Shown in pieces: positions 14,201 through 29,055 of a stretch of DNA of 64,000 bases. Each line of letters begins with the position of its first letter. Position 1 is the first letter of the stretch. Under the pieces are notes generated by a model. It did no database searches. It saw only the letters and a program-made list of their open reading frames with translations, and was not told where the DNA came from. The position numbers were made by a program, and so were the translations under genes. This DNA is from Istiophorus platypterus (taxonomy: Eukaryota > Chordata > Actinopteri > Istiophoriformes > Istiophoridae): NCBI GenBank assembly GCA_016859345.1, contig CM029134.1, positions 8,849,560 to 8,913,559 of the forward strand, given 5' to 3'.

Positions 14201-17200
14201 TCTAGAGAACCGGATGAGCTTCTCATTGTTGTTGATTATTTGGGGCCTAGTTTCTAAGATTAAATACTTCAAAGCTCAGAATTATCTGTTGAAGCAAGAG
14301 GACATTGAAGAGGCTTTGGGCCAAGGCATCTCTGCTGTCCATCTGTCATCAGCTCACGTCAATGTTAACGGATGTTTGAGCCGACCATTCAAGGGTGCAG
14401 ACAAACTGGAGGCCGCCACTGTGTGTTCATTTCACAAAGAAATAGTGCATTGCTACTGAGAGACAAACACACCTTCAACTGAACGAAATTCTGTTACTCT
14501 CAAAAATCTAATTTTAATTCTCCTTCAGCTATCTCCTACTCCATTTTCAGATACGTTTTTAAGAGCTTCCTTTTGTCAGATGGTGAAAGGATGTGGTGTA
14601 GATCATGTGCTTTGTTTTAGTCATTTGCTGACAACTAAGATGAAGCACTTGCTCCAATGTAATCACAATTACGAGCCAGAAATTGCACTGCAATTGTAAT
14701 TTCACCACAGACACTAAATGGTGGTATAATTATAAAGCCATTTAACTATTATTCTGAGCCCTTGGAGATCAATACCACCAGATGAACTTCTCCATGCTCA
14801 TGAGCTCAAAGCTTAGTGTTACAATCTTTGAGTAGAAATTTGTGGAATGTGTTAGTGAGAGCTTTGACCACAATGCCTCATCAGGCCTTTAACCCTCTGC
14901 TGGAGAACGAAAAAAAAAACACTGCTGCTTGCTTTAATCTTGAAGTTCCTGTAACTGCTTTAGTGTTCCAGCACTGGTCTCTGATTAGGAGGAACCATTA
15001 GACAGAGCACTGTACACAGACTTTGACCATTCATTCATCTTGTCCTTTTACTTCCCTCCCACACAGTTCAAATACTTGAAGAATCTGCTGCTCGTCCATG
15101 GAGCCTGGAATTACAACCGTGTAGCCAAGTGTATCCTGTACTGCTTCTACAAGAATATTGTCCTCTACATTATTGAGGTAACTCTCACAGTTTCTAAGAC
15201 TGACTACCATGAACCAGATCTGAATGCAGAGCTTTGAGAGTTTTCCACATGACATGATTATATAAAGGCAAAGATTCCTTGTTAGAGTTTCCATGTTTGT
15301 ATTTCTCTTGACTGGACCCTCACATTAACTGCCAGTTTTTGTGCAGCTCCTGGGTGAATGGTTTGAGTTTTGACATGCCTGGACAGAATGTGCACAAACA
15401 AACACAGACACACAATCTCAGTAATGAAAGGGAGAGTATACCTATATAACTGGAATTCTGACTTTAGGAAATCTTCAGCAGTTATTTAAGCCCAAAAATA
15501 TTAATCCACACAGTTCATCTGAATTATTGTGATTTACAGTCAACTCACCAGTGATGCTACCCATTTCTTTGATGCCTCAGGATTAAAAGATTTTTATTTT
15601 TTTTTTACTTTGAACTTACAATTGAACATGCTAAAAAGAGACATGCAGAATGATTATTTACAATTGGCCACTGATTTAACATTTTTTTTGTAATTATCAC
15701 AGCCTTATCTCAGTAAGAGTATGTGATACTGTATGTGTAAAATATTGAGAATTACATTAGGTATTTGCTGTCCAATGCTGTTCCTTTTAGTTCAGTGCTT
15801 TTCTTGTTCTTTGTTTGATCAAAGTTTAAAGGTGTCAGTTTCAAAAAATATGTTCCCAAGTGTTTAGATGACATGATTTGATATATTTTGAGAGAAATTT
15901 AACCTGACATTCATTTTCATGGAGAAGCTTGGAACCACCATATTTACAGTGGGGTCTGAAGGCCTGAGACCATTTAGTAGTCGCAGACTTTTGTCAAAAA
16001 TAGGTTAAATGGGGAGATAATTTAAATTTCTTCTCAGCCCTGTGATTATTAAATTTTTGGTTTACTGGTGTGCTTGGTATTGATAATACATGACAGGTAA
16101 TGACTGAATTTCTTAGACATCTATCCATGCTCTCCCTGTATATAGATGGTCTGTTGGTGTGCCATTGGTTTGATGGCATTTGACAGATACCAGACCCATT
16201 ACTGACTGCAGGTTCAGAGCTACAAGCTATAATGAACAGACAGGTTAAGTGCTCCCTATCAGAAGCAGCTTTATCACTGGGAGTGCTCAGATGTTTTGAT
16301 CTACCAGCCATGCACTTGTCTGAAACTCTGGCATTGTATCCTCTCAAAACCTCATAATCAGAAGTTGCCTCCAAGTGTTGAATCTGACTTGATCCCATAC
16401 GACATATCATGAAGTTTTGATGAATATACTGTTCTTTTCTGTATGTAATCTACTTACTGTGGAGATTTTGAGCCATATGGTTATAAGAACCAATCATACT
16501 CTTAATTGCAAGTAAAATGTCAGTGTATAATTCCAGTACTTAGTAAACTGAATGGTTAAAAACTTTATTGCCCAAAATGCGGAAAAATTGTCTCTGGCTT
16601 TATTTAAGAGCAAAAATTAAAAACAAAAAATAACAAGTAGGGAAAGACATAAAGAACTTAAAGAAACACGAGAGCAAAACAGAAGAAAATAGTTTACTTA
16701 GGTATTCTGAAATTAAAGTCTCCCCGCTCTACATGATTGTGTCGCCTGAGGGGGTCCAACATAGAGAGCAAATGATTTACACCCTTCCTTTTGTCTTCCC
16801 TATGTCAAAGGGGGACAATTTGGAGAGTGCTCCCTGGCCATGCTATGCAGTGGCACGAAAGGATCAGCCACAGGTTTTTAAAATATTATCACCACATAAC
16901 CTGTCTTGGAAATATGAGCACTTTAAAATTCTCTTTTGTTCATCCTCTTTCTGTGACACTTGACCCCTGATCCCCTTTTTCATCCCCATTCTACTTTATA
17001 TGCCATGGAAAATCTGTAGACTACCTTTAACATTCCAGCATGTCTGCTTTTGGCTTATTGTGACCTCAAATGAAAGAGGGCAGTCAGTCTCTTTCCAGGC
17101 TATAACCACAGTTGTAGGCATCCCAGCTGTTTGATCATGCTGCCCTTTTCCAGATAACGTATAATACCAGTTACATATTCAAGTTCAAAATGAAATTCAA

Positions 17201-20200
17201 TTTGGAGCAAATTAAATTTTCTTTGGGCAAAAACATTACATATGAAATTTCATTTGTGCATGAATGTTATATTTCTTTCATTTTCCTCCCGCTTTTTAAC
17301 CATGTATAATCTTTTCAGTGTTTCATTCACTTAGAAGTCCCAAAGAGGTGGCACAACTTCTAATGTAAACAGCATTTTACACAAATTCAAGACTATGTAA
17401 ACCTTTCCTAAATGGACCTTTATGCTACAGTCACATCAAAACCAAGTCAAAATTCCCCTCAGCGTTGTTTATCTGTTCTTTCTATGTCTAACTGCAGCTC
17501 CTCTTTGCAACATACCAGGTCCCTTTTCAAAGCAGGTCTTTCCCTACAAGTGGGACATCTGTAGTTCTGTCTGCAGGGCAAGCTTCTTTATAGCACACCT
17601 TTTGTCACTCTCTGAAAACATAACCAACCCCCCCCCCCCATGCTACACTCCTTCAGGGGTTTCAAGGGGTTCAATAGAACATTTCTTCACTGTTTGGCTG
17701 TTTCAATATTTCAAATGTCCCTGTTTTGTAAGACTCTGACATCTAACACACAAGAAACCCCAGGGTATGGGTAAAAGGTGCATTTGTTGCACTAATAGGT
17801 TTACTTTTGTGCTTGCGTGTTTTTCTCGTCGACTCCCAAGCTACCTTGTACAGAGAGAAACACATATATTGATGGGAATTCTAACTTTTTGTTCTCAGTA
17901 CCATTGTCAAATACAGTATGTGTTACAATTTGAATACCAGGGCTGGGAAACTGTGTTTAAGCCTCTTTTCATCTCCCCCTCTTTCCACTGGGTCTTTGGT
18001 TCCTTTTAAGAGACATAGAGTAGGAGGGTAAAGGATTCTGCAGCCATTGTGGAAGATGTGAATGTGAGTGCAACTTAGCCTGGAACAGTTGATAATTCAG
18101 TGTGATAATTCAGGATTTCCTGTGACTCACTAAGGGTTAATTTTGCTTCAGACAGTGAGGTTGTCACTCCAGCCGATGACTGACTGACAGCTGGAGCTGC
18201 TTCATACTGTTTCTTTTGGCTTTCCTCAAACTGTTGACTATGGTTGGCTTTCTTATGACTAATCAGTTAGAGAACAGTTGAAGCATGATAATGCTTGAAG
18301 CATGACATACTATGTTATTTAAAAAGGAAGTTATAATCACTTAAATAATTTTTTAAAAATGCGGTCCTGTGCATGATGAACTTTAAGCATAATAATAGCC
18401 TTCATAATTTTGACTTTGTTACAAATGATGCCGTTAACCAAAGAAAGGGAGAGAAAAGGATTGGAGTCAACTACATTAAACCCAAGAGACCTTCCCAAAA
18501 GAAGCCATTGCAACTTAGTGCAAATGAACAATCCAGATGGCCACTGACGTTTGATTGACACATTGCCAGGGTGCTGCAGAGGGGGCTGATGGACAAGTGG
18601 CATTTATTAGGCAATTACATGGAGGCTCATTCAGTGTGGCTCAATGTGGTTAGAGAAGCCTCTGAGCTGCAGAGCAAAGATTGCCGACCAGTAGGGCTCT
18701 GAATGAAACCACAGAGGCCATGCCTGGCTTTGTAAGACAGCCTGTGTTTGTAGTTCCACATATTTCCAGCACATTTATCAGCTCCATCTTTATGCCACCT
18801 CTTTATTCTTTGCTTGCTTTGTGTATGAAATTCCTTAGCAATTCTGCAATGCTATGCTTAAGAGTATCAGGACTCACATTGTTGAGGACAAATGTCATGC
18901 CCCCCCTTCCCCTTCCACCCATATAGCCAATTTTAGACAAGGCCTGCAGAGCTGTGGGGCAGCGTTGGAATCAGTGATTTTTGATTCGCTGATGAATATG
19001 CAAGAAGTCTTCTTATCGGCGAGCCGCTGCCCAATCCCCCTTTTCTCAGCTCCCGCTTCCCTCCATTACTGTTTTTCATGATGTGCAGTCGGGGAGAGAG
19101 GCCAGCCACACCCCTCTGCTGAGTGGCACTCAATGAGGAGAAGAAAAGGGGGGAAAAATCCTGCCTTGTACTTCCCCTAATGAGCAAATCAATGCATCTG
19201 TCCCTCAAGAGATGGGAGAGGGAGAAAGAGAGAGAAGCTATTTGGACCCCAAGGACCAGGCCAAAATACTCACACAGAAGCAGTTACCACATGCTATGAA
19301 TAGGAGCCTTTTTTAACTTAGCACAACAATATATCAGCCCAGAGCCTCTCATTGAGCAGAGCTGTAATTAATTCAGCAGTTTGACCTACCCGCTAGCCTC
19401 TCGTTACCATTGCTTGAGTCGCACTAATGGTTGAACCTGCCTCATGGCTTGGGCTTCTTCTACACATAACCCATAGCAACAGCATCTGAATGTATTTCTC
19501 AGTAAGCCAAGACCCAAAACACCTAAAACTATTATCACAATGCCAAGAGATGCACTTTCCACCTCCTGATTCTCATGGTTACAGAGCCACATGGTCCATC
19601 CCACGTGAATCTGAAAACAGGCTCCCCTCATATAAAAGAAACAACCTCATGGTAGAATGCACCTGATGGACTGGAGGTTGGGATCTGTGATGGGTGGGTG
19701 TGGCAGGGGAGGGAGGTTGAGGGGCAGGGTTTGGGGGCACATTCATAAACACAGTCCTCATCTATAGGCACCCAGCCTCTACTCTGAGGGAATGAAGGGA
19801 GAAGGGGGTTGACAGACATTTGTTTTCACGCATATCTTTGCACATATAAATGGGAAAGTCCAGTGGCAGATTTGTATTGGTCGTGTCGACAGTGGCAGTG
19901 CTGGGTGGGGCACTCAAAAAGGCTTTGTCCCAATCTTAGAATGTGTAGCAGTTCATGCCTTCATAATGAAGTTAAATGAATCGAGGAAATGCTTGGTTGG
20001 CCATGGCCAAAACATAGCACCCCTGATGTTCTCTTGACAGATTTGGCGTTAGCAAGCGCTGGTTCTGGACCATGTCGTGTCGAATGGAAACAATGCTATG
20101 AGCAATTTTTTATTCAGTGTTATAGTACAAGAAGTTTTCAGACTTTACATGCAATTTTTCTATAGGATGTTTCAAAAAAATCTACAAAAAAAAAACCCAA

Positions 20201-23200
20201 CTTATGTTCCATTTGTCTGACTGGATATTATACTCTACTGGATATTTTACTCTACGTGCATTTTAAATACCTCATTTAGAATACCAGGCTTCTGTCCTGA
20301 TCTAAGAGGCTTTGTTTTGTTCCGATAAGTATGACTAATCAAGCCATGGTGATAAGGCTCATCTCCACTGAACATATGGCTTACATTACCTCTGTCTCCC
20401 TTTCCTGAGTTTCCATCATCCAGAGTCTCACAGGCCCGACACTGCCCCTATAACTAACCTCGTCTGTCACCCACATGTCTCCAGGTAGATCATGAAGGGA
20501 AACAGTGGGCCTGATATATGTTTGTAGGCAATGCTGTGATGAATCCAGGGAACAATATGCATCATGGAGGTGGCATCTGGAGCTCTTGGCTTTCCCGCTG
20601 TCACTCATTTTTTCTAATTTGGCCTGTTTTGGCCCCTCCGTCTTTTCTGAGTTTGAGACTTAGCTAAGTTAGACTAATGGCATGCTGATCACAGGTCAGC
20701 ACTTCAAACAAACATACATTAGTGTCAGGAACATTTAGGGTTGTTGTTTTTTTGTTTTTTTTAAATGGACAGGAAACATTCATTTTTTCCTGTTTTACTG
20801 AAACAACCATTATTGCAGGATTTATTACCTTAGTAATAATTTCAAGGATACTAAGGACACTAATAGGAGCTGTTCTCTCTGCGATCTGCTCATATTATAA
20901 GACTGATAGATCCTGCAGTCTCTGATGTGTCTGTTGTCGCAAGACAGTGAAGAATGTAGTGTGACTGAAAAATGGATTTTTAGTCTGTAGACACAGTGAG
21001 GCTCACTCAAATCAGATAATGGTAACCACTCATGCTCACTATCACTAATAGAAAGAATATATATTAGAAAATTAGAAAACATACAGAGATTAAGTAGTGT
21101 TTTCACCATCTTGTTTGAGTGAAGCTTACAGTATCAAATTCTTGATTAAGACGTTTACTCAATAAAATGACTGTCATTAAAATTGATAAACACATGTATA
21201 GCTTATTCTCCATAATGTTTACTGGCCTTTTTTTGTCCTTATTCTTCCTTCATGTTTTTCTGTCTCCCTCAGATCTGGTTCGCATTTGTCAATGGCTTCT
21301 CTGGTCAGATTCTTTTTGAACGCTGGTGCATCGGCTTGTACAATGTGGTGAGTGATAATAAAATTTACTCTCTAAAGAGCCCACTTCACTCCTCTCTGAC
21401 ACAGCACTGATTTTCCATGGTGGCCCAAAACTGATCCCTTTATTTCGAGACTATGTCATCAACATAATGAAAAATTTCTCCTTTATTTATGACCTTTTGT
21501 CAAGTCCATATTCCCTCTGTGCCCTAAACTATGTACTGAATGTGAAAGAACAACAGCTTTGCCTGCCGCAAAGAGTGTAGTTAGCAAGGGCAGCTACATT
21601 TGAATGATAAAAAGAATAGGAGGACTGGAGCTGGCTGAGACACAGAGTCCCACAGGGCTCTATAATGGGACCACTCCTAATGAACTCATATTTCATATCT
21701 GTCATGAATTTAATAGAGAAGAAAAATGATGATCTGCAAGTCTGATCTTTAATACCGTGTTGTTAAGCCCAAAAGGAGTTGATATGTAACTTTGAAGTGT
21801 GAATTATAATCAACTCAATTCAATAAAGAAAAACCAATGAGCGAAGTGCAAAGTGAAATTTCCCCAGATCCCCGATCAGCCTCCAATGGAAGTCATTTCT
21901 AGGACGGCCAAACTGTTAAGTGAGAAAGACATGTCTACAGCCGTGCTTCCTGCATTCATTTCACGATAAACCACCACCTTGAATAACCAGTACTGTACTA
22001 GGGAGTGGGAAGAGGGCTCAGTCTTTCACTTAATCCAAAAACTGGAGGAATTCCTCTAGCACAGTGGGAGACTGTAGAAGGCAGTGGGCTGAATCCGCCC
22101 CTCAATGGAGATCTTCCCTGGCCTGTCTCTGAATAAATAAGGCGCCCAGTGGAGCATGTCCTATGGCCCACTGGTCCTACAGACTGTGGCCTGCTGACTC
22201 CCACTCCAGATGGGCCTGCATGGAATTCACACCAACTGACCCACTGAGCCCCCCAGCCATACCATATCATCACTACTCTCTCAGCAGCTGCAATACCATA
22301 AAACATTACAGCACCACTTAGAAATTACACCAGGCTTAAATACCTACTTCTTAGTCAAGAGTATCGCAGATGTTCTTTGGAGATGGGTTTTACATATGAA
22401 CGGCCTTGAAGCATGACAAATCAAAATAAGAAACCCTGAAGGGTTTTTAGGTCAGTGTTCTATAATGATATAAAATAAAGGAAGGAGCACGAGAAAAATT
22501 AAAAGGAAACATTCTGCTACATATGGGGATATGGCAATGATGAAGACACACATGTACCATAGGCTTAATACAATTAGACATTAAATTAAGCTATTTACAC
22601 TGTGCATATAGGGTAGTTTATTTGCTAACGTAGTGAATTTTGCGTAGAGGTTACATAAATATTTTACATTAATATCCAGCAATTTGTTCCAATTAATAGA
22701 GTTGTGGTCACAACAGAACATTTATTCACGATATTTTTTGTCGGTTTGAAAAGAAAATGCAATTATTGTTTGTGAGTAATGCAGCCAGTATACACTTTGC
22801 ATTTATCAATTGGAACAGTCATCAGTGGCTACTTCTAAAAGATGGTCATCTGAATATTGTTACTTAATTAGATAAGATTTTTACAAGAATTGATTTTTTT
22901 GTCTTGGTTTCATTGATTAGAAATGGAAATATTTGCATCTAAACCTAAAATCATTTGAATGTATTGTACATTTGTCACAGATATCTCTCTGTGTATTTTT
23001 TTTCCTATGTAGATCTTCACTGCTCTCCCTCCTCTCACCCTGGGAATCTTTGAACGCTCCTGCAGGAAAGAAAACATGCTGAAATACCCAGAACTCTACA
23101 AAACCTCCCAGAATGCGATGGGTTTTAATACCAAGGTAACACTAGTCTCTAACACATGTTTTATGTGTTTATTTACTGTTTCAATTACATATGACAAAGT

Positions 23201-26200
23201 TTAAATACTATTAGATGACTGCTCTATGACTATTCTCAATTTGGTCTTATTTTGCGTTAAAAACTTTCTTTTTAAAATATTTTCCAGGGTCTGTCTTGTT
23301 CTTTACAGCAACAAAATTTCTTGATAATGGGCTCTCAAGTTTTTCCAAATCTAGTGCCATTTAACAAACAAATGTCCCTTGTCTTGTAGGGACTTATTAA
23401 TCATTTAATATTTGGTCATTTTCAAAATCCGTCTTTGTGGCAGTAATCATGGTCTAGTTTTCTGTTTATATACTGTTTCTCATTTCAACACCTGTGGAAG
23501 ATGAGTTCATGATCAACTTCAAAAAAAGAGCCATCGGGGTAATTTCATACAGCTCAACTAGTATCAAATGTCACCAAACACCATTGTATCGTCTAAAATT
23601 GCAAAATAATATTTTTGGTCCACCACACAAATGAAAAGGTCAAATGTTCCAGCTATTACAACCAATTAACATCACATTAATGACACAAGATGTTCCTGTC
23701 ATGTTGCTTTGAGTGACTGATGCTTCTCCCGTCTCATTGACCAGGCAGCTGTAGTCAGGAGGTCTCCAGTTGTAGTCTGATTTGGCCTGGTTTGACCTAT
23801 TCTGTTTGGTTGTGGGGGCTGTCCGTTAGGTAATAAAGATGTCTCCACCTCTCCATGCTGAACTGGAGATTCCTGGACCCTCCTCATAGGCGTGGTGACC
23901 TGGTTAGCATTGCATGGAGATGGATTAAAGAAGGATTGGCCATGGCGGCCAGGGGCAGGGAAGGTCAGTTGGGTTGGGGGATGCAGCAGAAAGAATCAGA
24001 GAAAGGAGGGAATAGAGAGTGTGCTGTCATTGTGTGACAGCGTTTGTTGCGGGAAATTATGCAATTTGTTTAAGTGGGAGACTTGTTTGTTCTCAGAGCA
24101 AGGCTGTCAGATCAAGTTTAACCCACCCAGGACCAGACTGCGTGAATAAGATGACAGTAGATTACCTCTGGTTTTACTGAGCTGAGACTACTCATTTCTG
24201 TGACAGATGTCAGTTTTTTGATTGATTAAAAAATGCTGAAGTTGTTTTCGGTCAACAGGAGACAGCCCACCCTTTTAAATCTTGCCTTTTTGGTTCAAAG
24301 CCTCAATATTCCTCCTAAACAATATTTATTTATCACATTTTCTGATGTTAACGTCTTGGGTTCCAACAAGGTTTTGATAATTTGATCAACAGATAATTAT
24401 TGGCAACTATTTGAATGATTGATTAATGATTTCAGTCATTTTTTAGTCATCAACATTCTCCAGTTCTAGCTTCTCAAATGTAAGGATGAGATGTTTTTCT
24501 TTGTCACATGAGATCATAAACTGAATTTTTACTGTTGTCTGGATAAAATGAGTTATTTGGACACATCACTCTGGGCCATGGGAGATGATAACAGGCATTT
24601 TAAGACTTTTTGCGTTTTTTTAGAGATTTTAAAGACTAGGAGCAAATTGGGATATTGATCTGTAATGCTAAAATAATTACAGCCCTACTAATATCACACC
24701 TGTTTTATAAACAGTCAAAAAGAATGTATTTGAGCAAGTCTCTACCAGAGCTAATAATGAAAAAAAACATAAACAATTAAAACCATTTTAGATTTTATAG
24801 TCACAGTTAATTAATAGATTAGTTGATGTATGTATTTCCATGAAAAATCTAAGGAACTAAAGATCAATATATAGAAAAACAGAAATGCTGCACTTGAAAT
24901 AAGTGTTACTGGTTTCCTGTGGATAAATGTAAGTTTAACAAGTGTTGACAGTATCGGCCATTGTCTTTATTCTATTAATTACACAATATATATAAGATTT
25001 TAAATCCTCATTGCTGTTGATTTAATCATCCAACATTTTGGCAGAAGTTGTAGGTTGATTTTTCCTTCATTAACTTTTTCATGCCAAGAAAGGGTCACAA
25101 AAGTATGCTTCTGATAGTTAGAAGTAAATGAACCTCGATTTTGTTTGACCACATTTTCCAAGACCCATAAATGATGACTCGGCCAGGTCAGCAGGTTGTT
25201 TTTGCTGGCTTGTCCACTCTTTTCCCGAGATATTTTCCTTGCAGCTGGCCTGAGGCGAGGCGAGAAAATCCAGCAGGAATTTGGCCCCTCGAAGCCTGTC
25301 TTTCTGCACCCCTGGCTCTTTTGTACACAACAGATACTGTCTTTGTGAATTAAAGCTGTTTGTGTTGAGGTGAGAGAAGGGAGTGACCAAGGGTGTTAGA
25401 AACTTGAGGCGTGGCTTCAACTGTGCTGCCGGTTCACTTTTAATTACATATTCCTGACACTTAAGTCAGTGCAATAAAAGTCACCGTCTGTTATGGGGTT
25501 GTAGTAATTAGAGCTGTTTACTAGCAATCGCTTCTTTAACTCTTTGTTTCTTTTTCACTCCTTTCCGTCTTACCTCACTCATTCAAAAAAGAAAGAGGGA
25601 ACAGTGGGCAGCTCTGGGAATATTTTGCTCAATATTAATTACTGGCTTTCATGCATTTCCTTTTTTTTGGCAATTAGGAGTTCCACAAAGGGCTGAATCT
25701 TTACAGGACAGGCTGGGCATTCATTTGGATGAGATCCTTAGCAACTTGCTGGGATACAAGGGAAAGAAAGAGAGCAGGGTGGCTGAAGGGATGAAAGGAA
25801 GGATCCCACTGTGACAAATGATTATGAACATTTATTGATTTCATTAGCATTCATTATGGAGGGGACACTGGACCTTCTTTGCACCCCCACAATGTTCGAG
25901 ATGGGATAGTTAAGTTGGCTGATAGGGAGCTGAGCCTGTCAGTGGGAGGCTAATTGGCACAAATGTGTTTTTGTAACATTAGTGATAATTTAGTACGCAT
26001 TTGAGTTAAAGGAGTGGGGGTTGCTTTCAGCCGCCCCTCTCTCGGTGTATTGGGTTTTGTGTACACAGTGGGAGGGGTGAGGTAATCCTGGGTGGGGGGT
26101 GGCTGCTTAGGGACTTTGTTTGGTTGATAGGAAAGGTGAGGAGGTCATGCCACTGAGGCCAAGGCATATTATAAAGGCTCATAAAACAAGACTTTTTCTT

Positions 26201-29024
26201 TCACTGTACTCTGTCCTGCTATACTCTCTACCCCTTTCCCTTCTTTTCACATCCCTTCCTGGCAGAATACTTGCAATAACCCTACGATGTAAGGCAGTAG
26301 CTGTAGTTATTCTAAAATGACTTAACCCTGTAGAAATCCCAATAAGTTCTCACTTTTCCAGGAGTTCAGTTTATCTCAAATAAGTCATGTTTTATTTTTA
26401 CTGACAGGTTGGCTGAAGTTGTTGAAAAGGGTGTTTTTAAGAAAACAACCCCCGAACTTGTCATCTGCCAAGTTTTGATGATTAAAAAGATGCCAAAGAA
26501 TAAAAATTTAATGTTTTTTTTTCTGTTTTTATTTTTCCTCCGTTCGCCATTTACTCCCTGGGTTTGACGAATTTTCAGTACTCAGAGTTAACACCAATGT
26601 CTGGGTCAGCAAAGAGGAGGAAAAGAGGGCACCAATGTGGAGCCGTTTTTGGCAGAATAGATTTCACGGCTGTTTCATGCTACATCGCCCATTAGTGTTT
26701 TGTTTGGCACTGCTGTTGCATAATGTAAATTTGAAACAAGGTGGTTTTGGAGTGGGAGTATTGATTTAAACGACTCATCCAAAGTCTGCGTGCTTGCATA
26801 CACATACACACATGAAGGCTGTGGTCTCCACCACCATTTTCCAGGCCCTTAATAATTACCATGAAAACAGTTTAATCTCTGTCAGACCTGTCAGTCTCCC
26901 TGTGTGTGTTTCTAGACTGATTTCTGCTTGTTTAAACTCTGTCATTTATTTCTACACCAGTTAAAATTCTCATATGAAAGGGCTGAAGCCAAATGAAATG
27001 TAATGAGAGGAAACCCTCACACTGGCAGCACATATATTAATATTGTATAATGTCCTTATTGTGGAGGTGAGGACGTTTATATTGCAGTTTCTTATGCTTG
27101 CTGTTTTTTATTTGATTCCATTCAATATGGTGTTATGGTGTCTTTAAAAAAAAAAAAAAAAGAAGTTAAAACTTGCACACTGACATTGTCCACTCGCCTT
27201 TCACTGGTCGTACACACACTCAGCAGCCTCTCTCTCCCTCATAACACACACAGAGGATATACAACGTGTCTGTCAGCGGGGTGGCCATTCAGCGAGGAGG
27301 CCCTGACAAAACCGCCACTTAGCCTAGCACTGGGCTGGCACAAAGGGCCCAGGTCAGGGGTCACTTGGAAGGCTAGAGCTCCCCATACCCTTTTCTCATG
27401 CTTTTTTCTCTCTGTTTCTCCCCCTCTCTCTTTCCTCTTGGAGTCTCTTGCCACTACCCACCCCCCTCCCTCTCTTCCTCCTCATGCCTCCTTCCCCTCC
27501 ATCCTTCTCCCCTCCTTTTGCAGGTCTTCTGGGCCCATTGTCTGAATGGCCTCTTCCACTCCGTCATCCTCTTCTGGTTCCCCCTTAAAGCCTTCCAGCA
27601 TGGTAAGTAGCTCCCAGGGACTCCTCCACAGCTCTCCGTGGACTTAGTGGATGAAGAGGGAGGACAATCAAACACACATACTTTGTCTTAATTACTTCTC
27701 TCTTCAACCATCCAGTCATGAATTGCAAACATGTGTGTGCTCCAGCAAGAGCAACACACACTAACAAGCCTATATTCATATTTGCAGCAGTACATGTGTG
27801 CACACAATGACCTGCTGAAATGCTTTTGAATGCAGTTATTCTCACTTACTTCATTTTTCATAAACACACAACTCGGATAGAAACTCTGCAGATGATTGAG
27901 CTGTTTAGATGATGGGTTTTATCACAATAGACAAATATCTTCCCTCTTGTGTGTGCAATCAAATTCAAATTTAATTCACAATAACTTTATTTATCTGCAT
28001 AAGGTCACTTGTGCATTTTTTTGCACATTAAGATGCAAGGTTTCAGTGTGTGTTAACAGAGAGAATAGGGATCTTTGAGCCGGTAAGTCTGGCTGGCCAG
28101 AGCTGCAGGACCACACAAGCTTGGGCCTGCTCTCCAAACAAAGGCGCCAAGCCCCTTCACTCTGACTGACAGGCTGTCAGCGAAGCCTCAGCGCACACAA
28201 GACATGTGACCAGCCGGAAGTAAAGGGAAAGGGAGCCTCTCTTTCTTTCTTTACTGGCAGTCGTACATTGCTGGTATTTTAGCTTGAAACCTAGCCCAAA
28301 CCCATGTGGGCATTTTGGAGCAATATTTCTGTGTGATTTGCACAATTTCTGTAATTTCTGTTTTATTAATCTTAGGAAGTTCTTCTAACCTTTATTGTAG
28401 GTAGGAAAAGTGTTCTCAAGAGGTTAGATATCAATTTAATGGCTGAATAAATTAACATTTTGTCTGAAGAACAATCCTGTTCTATTACAGTAGTGAATTA
28501 GGCTGAACATTTAATTTCTGACCATGATTAATGCACACCAATTCAGTTTTTCAGTCTTAAAGATGGCTTTCATTGAAATGCTCCTTCCTCCACTTGTTCA
28601 TAGCTTCTCTCAAGGAGCGGTAATGGAAGCAGTATTTGACTGTGGCTTTCACCTCATATTCCTACTTCTGCTTTCATATCCAAGTCTCAAACCAGAGTTT
28701 TACACCAAAGTTCACACTGAGATATACTTTACGTAATATCCTATATGCTGTCTGGTTGTTTACTCTTTGGATCACCTAATGGAACTCTGTGTGAAACCCA
28801 AGAGGTGAAAAGCGACAGCTTTGGCCCTGAAAGCTTCTGTTGTTGATTCCCTTCACAGATACAGTTTTTGGCAACGGAAAAACTCCAGACTATCTCCTCT
28901 TAGGCAACATGGTTTACACAGTAAGTACACCAATCTTCTTGATGGACAGGGTTTCTAGCGTGTTAAATAGTTCAGTTTTCTGAGCCAAGTGTTATCCAGT
29001 TTCTGAGAATAAACTTCAGTTATA

Positions 29025-29055
<31 letters not shown>

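Noticed and set aside
13465..14459. Two + strand open frames that could be extra atp8a1 exons
   Set aside because: The flanking exons already join in phase (codons for ...SIAQ|FKYLK) with no missing residues compared with the family.
15994..16410. 138-codon - strand open frame next to a Tc1-like terminal motif, considered as transposase
   Set aside because: The translation shows no DD(E/D) motif or helix-turn-helix features that I can recognise.
27135..27675. Open frames on both strands of the pyrimidine-rich region before exon I
   Set aside because: Low-complexity Ser/Leu/Pro or Arg/Glu-rich translations caused by the C/T tract; exon I itself is in another register supported by homology.
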